Source of the DNA: a bacterium UBP2_UBA2255
Lineage (GTDB): Bacteria > Edwardsbacteria > AC1 > EtOH8
Assembly: GCA_002347565.1 (NCBI GenBank)
Contig: DDXR01000028.1
Coordinates: 38,532-49,790 of the forward strand
Length of the DNA stretch: 11,259 nucleotides
Direction: 5' to 3'
Below are positions 7,195 through 11,259 of the stretch, in pieces. Position 1 is the stretch's first letter, and the number at the start of each line of letters is the position of its first letter. A program made the translations under genes and the position numbers. The notes below the pieces were generated by a model that did no database searches, was not told the origin of the DNA, and worked only from the letters and a program-made list of their open reading frames with translations.

Positions 7195-9396
7195 ATGGCT
7201 GCCATGACCGTCGAACTTCGCCATCTACTCTTCGACAAGGGCCGGGTGGGACGGACGCTCGAACTGTTGAAGGCGGGCGGCGTGCCGGAACCGGCCAAGG
7301 ACCCCGACCGTGCCCTGCTCCATGGCCATGCCCTCAATCTCTATGGGGATTACCAGCGGGCGCTGAGGATCTTCGAGGCAGTGCCGCCTGACGCGGCGCG
7401 GGATTCCGAACGGCTCTGGGGCCAGAGCGGCTATCACATCCGGATCGGCGCCCTCCATAAGGCCAAGCGCCTCTTGGACCGCGCGTTCGCATCCAACCCT
7501 CCGGACTGGCTCCTTCCCCACCTTCACAACCATCTGGCGACCTACTACAGCCAGCTGGGCAGGTTCGATGATGCCGCCAAGACCAATGAGACGGGCCTGG
7601 CTGCCGCCGAGATGTCCGGCAACATCATCCAGCTCCTGGTGCTCACCGCCAACCAGAGCATCATCCAAGCCATCCGCGGACGGCCGGGCGATGCGGTGAC
7701 GGTAATGGAACGCTGCGTCCGCCAGCTGCTGGACCGGGACAGCGTGCTGGCCGCGGCGCACTTCCTGATCGTTTTGGCGGAGCTCTACAACGACCTGGGC
7801 CTGCCGGCCCAGGCCAAGCGCTGCCTGCAGCGCGCCGAACCGCTGGCGGAACGTTCGGGGAGCGTGGGGCGGATGATCTTCCTCAAGCTCGCCATGGCGA
7901 TGCAGGACGGCCGCGATGGACGGACGGCCCGGGAGCTCCAGACCTACCAGGAAGCCGAGGGACTGCTCACCCGGCTGCCGGATCCCATGCTGACGGCACA
8001 GGTGCAGGCCGCGCGCTCCATGGTGCTTTTCCGCAAGGGCTGCCTCAGCGATGCGCTGGCCATCGCCGACCGCCTGCTGGCCGACGCCCGGTCGAAGGGC
8101 ATCGCGCCGCAGATCATGGTCAGCCTCGGATTGCGAGGCAGATTTCTGGCCGGATCGGGTGATCCATCCGCCGCCGCCGCCGCGATTGAGGAGGGACGGG
8201 CGCTGTCCCGGCGGCTCGGGGTCCACCAGTTCGCGATGACCTTTTCGCTGTTGGACGCGTTCGCCAGGCTGCGCGCCGGCGACCGGTCACGCAGCCTGGC
8301 ATCGCTGGAGTGCGCCCTGGGAGCGGCGGCGGAGCACCGCCTGGCCGCCTCGCTCCTGGCCGAGCACGAGGTGCTGGGCGAGCTGCTTCCGGCCCTGGGG
8401 ACCGGGCTGCGTTTCGACGCCTTTCTGGCCCGGATTGCCGTCTCGCTGGGGCACCCCGGCCTGCTCCGGCACCTGCGCAGGTTCGCCCCCCCCAGGGGGA
8501 AGCTGCTCTTCCTGGGCGCGCTCCAGGTGCACGACGCCCCCCGGCAGTCCCGTCAGGCGATCCGACTGCTGCGTGACGCCGATGCGGCGGTGCGGCGCGT
8601 CGCCCGCGCCGTGCTCGACGGCTGGGACCGGCACGCCGGCTACCGGATCACCACGCTGGGAGGGCTGCGGGTGCTGCTGGAGGACCGGATGTTGCCCGAC
8701 GAGGTGTGGGGCCGGGCGGCGGTACGGCGCATCTTCCTGCTCCTAGTGGCCAACCCCGGGCGATGGCTGGCCCACGACCGGATCATCGAGCTGCTCTGGC
8801 CGGAGCCCGATCCCGCCGCCGCCCGCCGGGTGCTGGCCAGCCGGCTTTCTGAGCTGCGGCGCATCATCGAACCCTGGCACGCGCCCGGAAAACCCTACGG
8901 GCTGATCCGGAGCCGGCCCGGCGCCTGCGGCCTCTTCGGCGGGGAGCGGGTGTGGATCGACGCCGAGAGCTTCGCAGAACTGGCCCGTCGCGCCGAGGAC
9001 GCCAGAAATCGCCGCTGCTTCCGCGAAGCCCGGCAGGCCTACCGCCAGGCGCTGGAGCTCTACGCGGGCGACTTTCTGGAGGAACATCCCTACGAGGAAT
9101 GGCTGGCGCCCCGCCGCGCCGAACTCCGCAACCTCTACTTCCGTGCCACCGTCCGCTACGCCGCACTGGAGCTGGACTCGGGCAACCCCGCGGAGTCGCG
9201 CCGCGCCTTGGAGGAGGCGCTCTACCGGGACCTGGGCTGCGGCGAGTGCCTGCGGCTGCTGCTGGAGGTGCTGCGCCGGCTGAAGCTGCCCACGCTGGCC
9301 CGGGAGTGGGGGGCGCGGCACGCGGACTACCTGCGCCGCGAGATCGGGACCGAGCCCGACCCGGAAATCGAACGGCTGATCGCGGGCCTGGAATGA
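7195..9396 (+). CDS. TPR-containing transcriptional regulator with C-terminal winged helix and BTAD domain
   Basis: A 733-residue soluble protein without signal peptide or membrane segment. Residues about 35-420 are helical repeats of TPR type (ALNLYGDYQRALRIFE, LATYYSQLGRFDDAAKTNETGL, LAELYNDLGLPAQAKRCLQRA). Residues about 484-585 resemble the OmpR/PhoB-like winged helix of SARP activators (ITTLGGLRVLL, ELLWPEPDPAAARRVLASRLSELRR). Residues about 588-733 match the bacterial transcriptional activation domain BTAD (ELYAGDFLEE, YEEWLAPRRAELRNLY). Classical SARPs carry the winged helix at the N-terminus; here it follows the TPR block, and no P-loop ATPase motif is visible. It probably senses a partner or signal through TPRs and activates transcription, with the divergent protease operon as the obvious candidate target (inference). 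The start is uncertain: ATG 7195 and ATG 7204 both lack a ribosome site, and TTG 7129 is the only longer in-frame option. A consensus promoter precedes it and a terminator follows it. Confidence 0.88.
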   Translation: MAAMTVELRHLLFDKGRVGRTLELLKAGGVPEPAKDPDRALLHGHALNLYGDYQRALRIFEAVPPDAARDSERLWGQSGYHIRIGALHKAKRLLDRAFASNPPDWLLPHLHNHLATYYSQLGRFDDAAKTNETGLAAAEMSGNIIQLLVLTANQSIIQAIRGRPGDAVTVMERCVRQLLDRDSVLAAAHFLIVLAELYNDLGLPAQAKRCLQRAEPLAERSGSVGRMIFLKLAMAMQDGRDGRTARELQTYQEAEGLLTRLPDPMLTAQVQAARSMVLFRKGCLSDALAIADRLLADARSKGIAPQIMVSLGLRGRFLAGSGDPSAAAAAIEEGRALSRRLGVHQFAMTFSLLDAFARLRAGDRSRSLASLECALGAAAEHRLAASLLAEHEVLGELLPALGTGLRFDAFLARIAVSLGHPGLLRHLRRFAPPRGKLLFLGALQVHDAPRQSRQAIRLLRDADAAVRRVARAVLDGWDRHAGYRITTLGGLRVLLEDRMLPDEVWGRAAVRRIFLLLVANPGRWLAHDRIIELLWPEPDPAAARRVLASRLSELRRIIEPWHAPGKPYGLIRSRPGACGLFGGERVWIDAESFAELARRAEDARNRRCFREARQAYRQALELYAGDFLEEHPYEEWLAPRRAELRNLYFRATVRYAALELDSGNPAESRRALEEALYRDLGCGECLRLLLEVLRRLKLPTLAREWGARHADYLRREIGTEPDPEIERLIAGLE

Positions 9397-9406
9397 CCAG
9401 GACTAT

Positions 9407-9443
9407 GATGAAAGACCGGCCATGGCGGGCCGGTCTTTTCATC
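9407..9443. terminator. Bidirectional terminator between convergent genes
   Basis: An 11-base perfect stem, AAAGACCGGCC (9411-9421) with GGCCGGTCTTT (9428-9438), encloses a 6-base loop. With one bulged base the pairing extends to 9407-9443. A short T-rich stretch follows the stem on both strands (CTTTTC rightward, CTTTC leftward). It lies between the stop codons of the rightward regulator and the leftward ABC permease, so it can serve both transcripts. Confidence 0.8.
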
Positions 9444-9464
9444 ACCGTTTGGCGGCGGACGCCC

Positions 9465-10640
9465 TCAGCTGCGGAACAGCACCTCCTCGCGCTGGAAGAA
9501 GGCCACCGCGAACACGAAGGCCAGCGCCGCCAGCAGCCCGGTGGTCAGAACGGCGGGACCGATGTGCCCCCAGTTGACGATGCCCATCAGCAGCTCCTTC
9601 TGGCACAGCGCCGTGTTCAGCACCGGCACCAGGAACAGCCCGGGGGACGGCTCCATCGGGGTGATTGATACCATGGCTAGCATGATGATGGCCATCATGA
9701 AGTAGCTGGCGTAGGCGTTGCCCTCCCTGACCGACCGGGCGAAGCTGCCGATTAATAGCATCGCTGATGAAAGTAGAATGGCGGTCGGGATCAGGGTCAG
9801 GTACGAAAAGGCCATGGCTCCCGGCGAGAACGACAGGCTGATTGGGGCGCTTTGCCTGGCGGACAGGATTGAGATGCCCGAGACCGCGGTCAATCCCAGG
9901 CTAACCAGACCCATCGCTGCCGTAATCATCCCGATGGTCACGGTTGCCAGCAGTTTGCCGACTACGATTTCTTTGCGGCTGATGTCGCTGACTAACAGGG
10001 TCTCGATTGTCCTGCGCTCCTTCTCGCCGGCCGTGATATCAATGGCAGTGTGCACGGCGCCGACGCAGATCAGCAGCACGATCATGTAGGGGAGGATCAT
10101 TCCCATTACAAACCCGCCCATCTTCCGAGCCGAGGCCACGTTTTTATACTCGGCCGTCAGGGGCGCCAGCATCAACGTATCCAGGCCTTTGGCCATCACC
10201 CGTTCTGCCACCAGCCTGTGCCGGCGGGCGTCGATCAGTTTTGCAACGCGCTCCTTGGCCACCACCGAGCTGCGGTTGGCCTGGTCGTAGAGCAGGGACA
10301 ACGCCAGGCGTTTGTCGGCGCGAACCGGCTGGAACTCCAGCGCCGCATGGATTTCCCCGGATTCCAGCAGCCGCCGGGGTTCGGCAGGCTCGACGATGGC
10401 GATCTTCGGATCGTTCCGCAACAGGTCCAGCAGTCCTTGATCGCGCGGCCCGCTGACCGCAACCCGGACGGTTCGGCGCTCCTCGTCCTGCCGCTGCTGG
10501 CCAATCAACAATCCCATGCCGATGAACATTGCCGGATAGACGACCAGCGGCAGCACCAGCACCGAGAAGATCGTACTGCGGTCGCGGAAGGCGTCGCGCA
10601 GTTCCTTGCGGAACACGACGATGGTTTTAGCGGTCATCAT
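9465..10640 (-). CDS. ABC-2 type exporter permease, NatB-like
   Basis: A 391-residue inner-membrane permease. One N-terminal hydrophobic segment (about 23-47) is followed by a large extracytoplasmic region (about 50-173), then further membrane segments near 175-200, 226-258, 276-299, 312-328 and 363-382. The cytoplasmic motif GEKERRTIETLLVSDISRKE (205-224) is the hallmark of ABC-2 permeases related to NatB, which with NatA exports sodium in Bacillus (family knowledge). The substrate here cannot be told from sequence. The gene starts inside the end of the ATPase gene (14-base overlap), so the two are translated together. A purine-rich site, GGGAGGGG, precedes two adjacent ATGs (10640 and 10637), either of which may be used. 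Gene order and overlap support a two-gene exporter operon ending at the terminator to the left. Confidence 0.88.
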   Translation of the reverse strand: MMTAKTIVVFRKELRDAFRDRSTIFSVLVLPLVVYPAMFIGMGLLIGQQRQDEERRTVRVAVSGPRDQGLLDLLRNDPKIAIVEPAEPRRLLESGEIHAALEFQPVRADKRLALSLLYDQANRSSVVAKERVAKLIDARRHRLVAERVMAKGLDTLMLAPLTAEYKNVASARKMGGFVMGMILPYMIVLLICVGAVHTAIDITAGEKERRTIETLLVSDISRKEIVVGKLLATVTIGMITAAMGLVSLGLTAVSGISILSARQSAPISLSFSPGAMAFSYLTLIPTAILLSSAMLLIGSFARSVREGNAYASYFMMAIIMLAMVSITPMEPSPGLFLVPVLNTALCQKELLMGIVNWGHIGPAVLTTGLLAALAFVFAVAFFQREEVLFRS

Positions 10641-11259
10641 GATCCCCTCCCATCAGCCCGACGAAGATCTCCTCCAGGTCGCCCCCGCCGTGGCGGCCCT
10701 TGATCTCGGCGACGGTGCCGTTCTCCGTGATCCGGCCCCGCACCATGAAGGCCAGCCGGTCGCACAGGGTCTCGGCCTCGTGCATGATGTGGGTGGAGAA
10801 CAGGATGCACTTGCCCTGGTCGCGGCACTGGCGGATGAAGCGGACGATGGTGCGGGTGGTGACGATGTCCAGCCCCGTCGTCGGTTCGTCCAGGATCAGC
10901 ACCGGCGGGTCGTGCAGCACGGTGCGGGCCAGCGACACCTTCTGCTTCATGCCGGTGGACATCGTGCCCACCCGCCGGTCGGCGAAGTCGGCCATGCCGA
11001 ACTGCCCGGACAGCTGGTCGATCCGCCGGCCGATGGCGTCGTCGTCCATGCCGTAGAGCTCCCCGAAGTACCGGAGCGTCTCGCGCGCGGTCATCCGGTC
11101 GTAGAGCCCGGTGTCGCCGGTGAGGAAGCCGATGCTGGCGCGCACCGATTCCGGCTCGGTGCGGACATCGTGGCCGGCCACCGCGGCGGTCCCCGCGGTC
11201 GGCGCCAGGATGGTGGCGATCATCCGCAGGGTGGTGGTCTTGCCGGCGCCGTTGGGGCC
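10627..11259 (-). CDS. ABC transporter ATPase, NatA-like (5' end beyond window)
   Basis: The last 210 residues of an ABC ATPase; the N-terminal part (roughly the first 35-40 residues in this family) lies beyond the right edge. The first visible residues are the Walker A motif GPNGAGKTT. An ABC signature variant follows (MSTGMKQKVSLAR, in place of LSGGQ and usual for NatA-type proteins), then Walker B with catalytic Glu (VLILDEP), the D-loop (TGLD) and the H-loop (STHIMHEAE). A Q-loop glutamine is not obvious in FLTGDTGLYDRMT. It powers the permease encoded immediately downstream, with which it overlaps by 14 bases. The function is export from the cytoplasm; sodium or another small solute is possible but unproven. 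All catalytic motifs in view are intact, so the gene is not a remnant. Confidence 0.92.
   Translation of the reverse strand, partial: GPNGAGKTTTLRMIATILAPTAGTAAVAGHDVRTEPESVRASIGFLTGDTGLYDRMTARETLRYFGELYGMDDDAIGRRIDQLSGQFGMADFADRRVGTMSTGMKQKVSLARTVLHDPPVLILDEPTTGLDIVTTRTIVRFIRQCRDQGKCILFSTHIMHEAETLCDRLAFMVRGRITENGTVAEIKGRHGGGDLEEIFVGLMGGDHDDR

Noticed and set aside
6945..7337. Upstream extension of the protease frame
   Set aside because: It would cross the consensus promoter and the regulator's 5' end. The start at 6944 has a strong ribosome site followed at once by a signal peptide.
7119..7391. 90-codon frame from ATG 7119 as an independent protein gene
   Set aside because: It has a fair ribosome site, but most of it overlaps the regulator and its translation is Pro/Arg/Gly-rich without any recognisable domain. 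Kept only as a leader-region finding.
7225..8226. 333-codon open frame on the minus strand opposite the regulator gene
   Set aside because: No domain, and entirely within the TPR-coding part of the opposite strand, so treated as a shadow.

Overview
The window is GC-rich bacterial DNA, densely packed with genes. It holds six protein-coding genes, one cut by the right edge, and no RNA genes, insertion sequences or CRISPR arrays that I can see. Two encoded proteins have an N-terminal signal sequence, a catalytic domain and a C-terminal FlgD-like/type A sorting-like tail. Such tails are known from secreted proteins of the Bacteroidetes/FCB group and of several candidate phyla (type IX-like secretion). 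The source is therefore probably a Gram-negative bacterium of that kind, but the sequence alone does not fix the phylum.

Layout, left to right. Positions 1-146 are non-coding. They carry a perfect TTGACA-N17-TATAAT promoter reading leftward out of the window, with a TetR-type palindrome over its expected transcription start, and the terminator of the next operon. Positions 147-6944 are a leftward three-gene operon, in transcription order: a subtilisin-like secreted protease (S8, with propeptide and sorting tail), a UbiA prenyltransferase fused to an extra N-terminal membrane region and a C-terminal TPR domain, and a secreted cutinase/PET-hydrolase-like alpha/beta hydrolase with beta-sandwich modules and a sorting tail. 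The first two genes overlap as ATGA. The third follows the second closely, and a rho-independent terminator ends the unit.

Positions 6945-7194 are a divergent regulatory region with a second perfect TTGACA-N17-TATAAT promoter, facing right, and an adjacent TTGTATACAA palindrome. It drives a TPR protein ending in a winged-helix plus BTAD (SARP-type) DNA-binding module, at 7195-9396. A two-way terminator separates this gene from a leftward ABC exporter of the NatA/NatB type (permease at 9465-10640, ATPase running off the right edge).

How the genes may work together (inference): the divergent TPR-BTAD regulator is the natural candidate to control the protease-prenyltransferase-hydrolase operon. 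The operon couples two exported enzymes, probably sent out by the same sorting route, to one membrane prenyltransferase with a protein-interaction domain. That combination is the most unusual thing in the window. The ABC exporter looks like a separate transcription unit.
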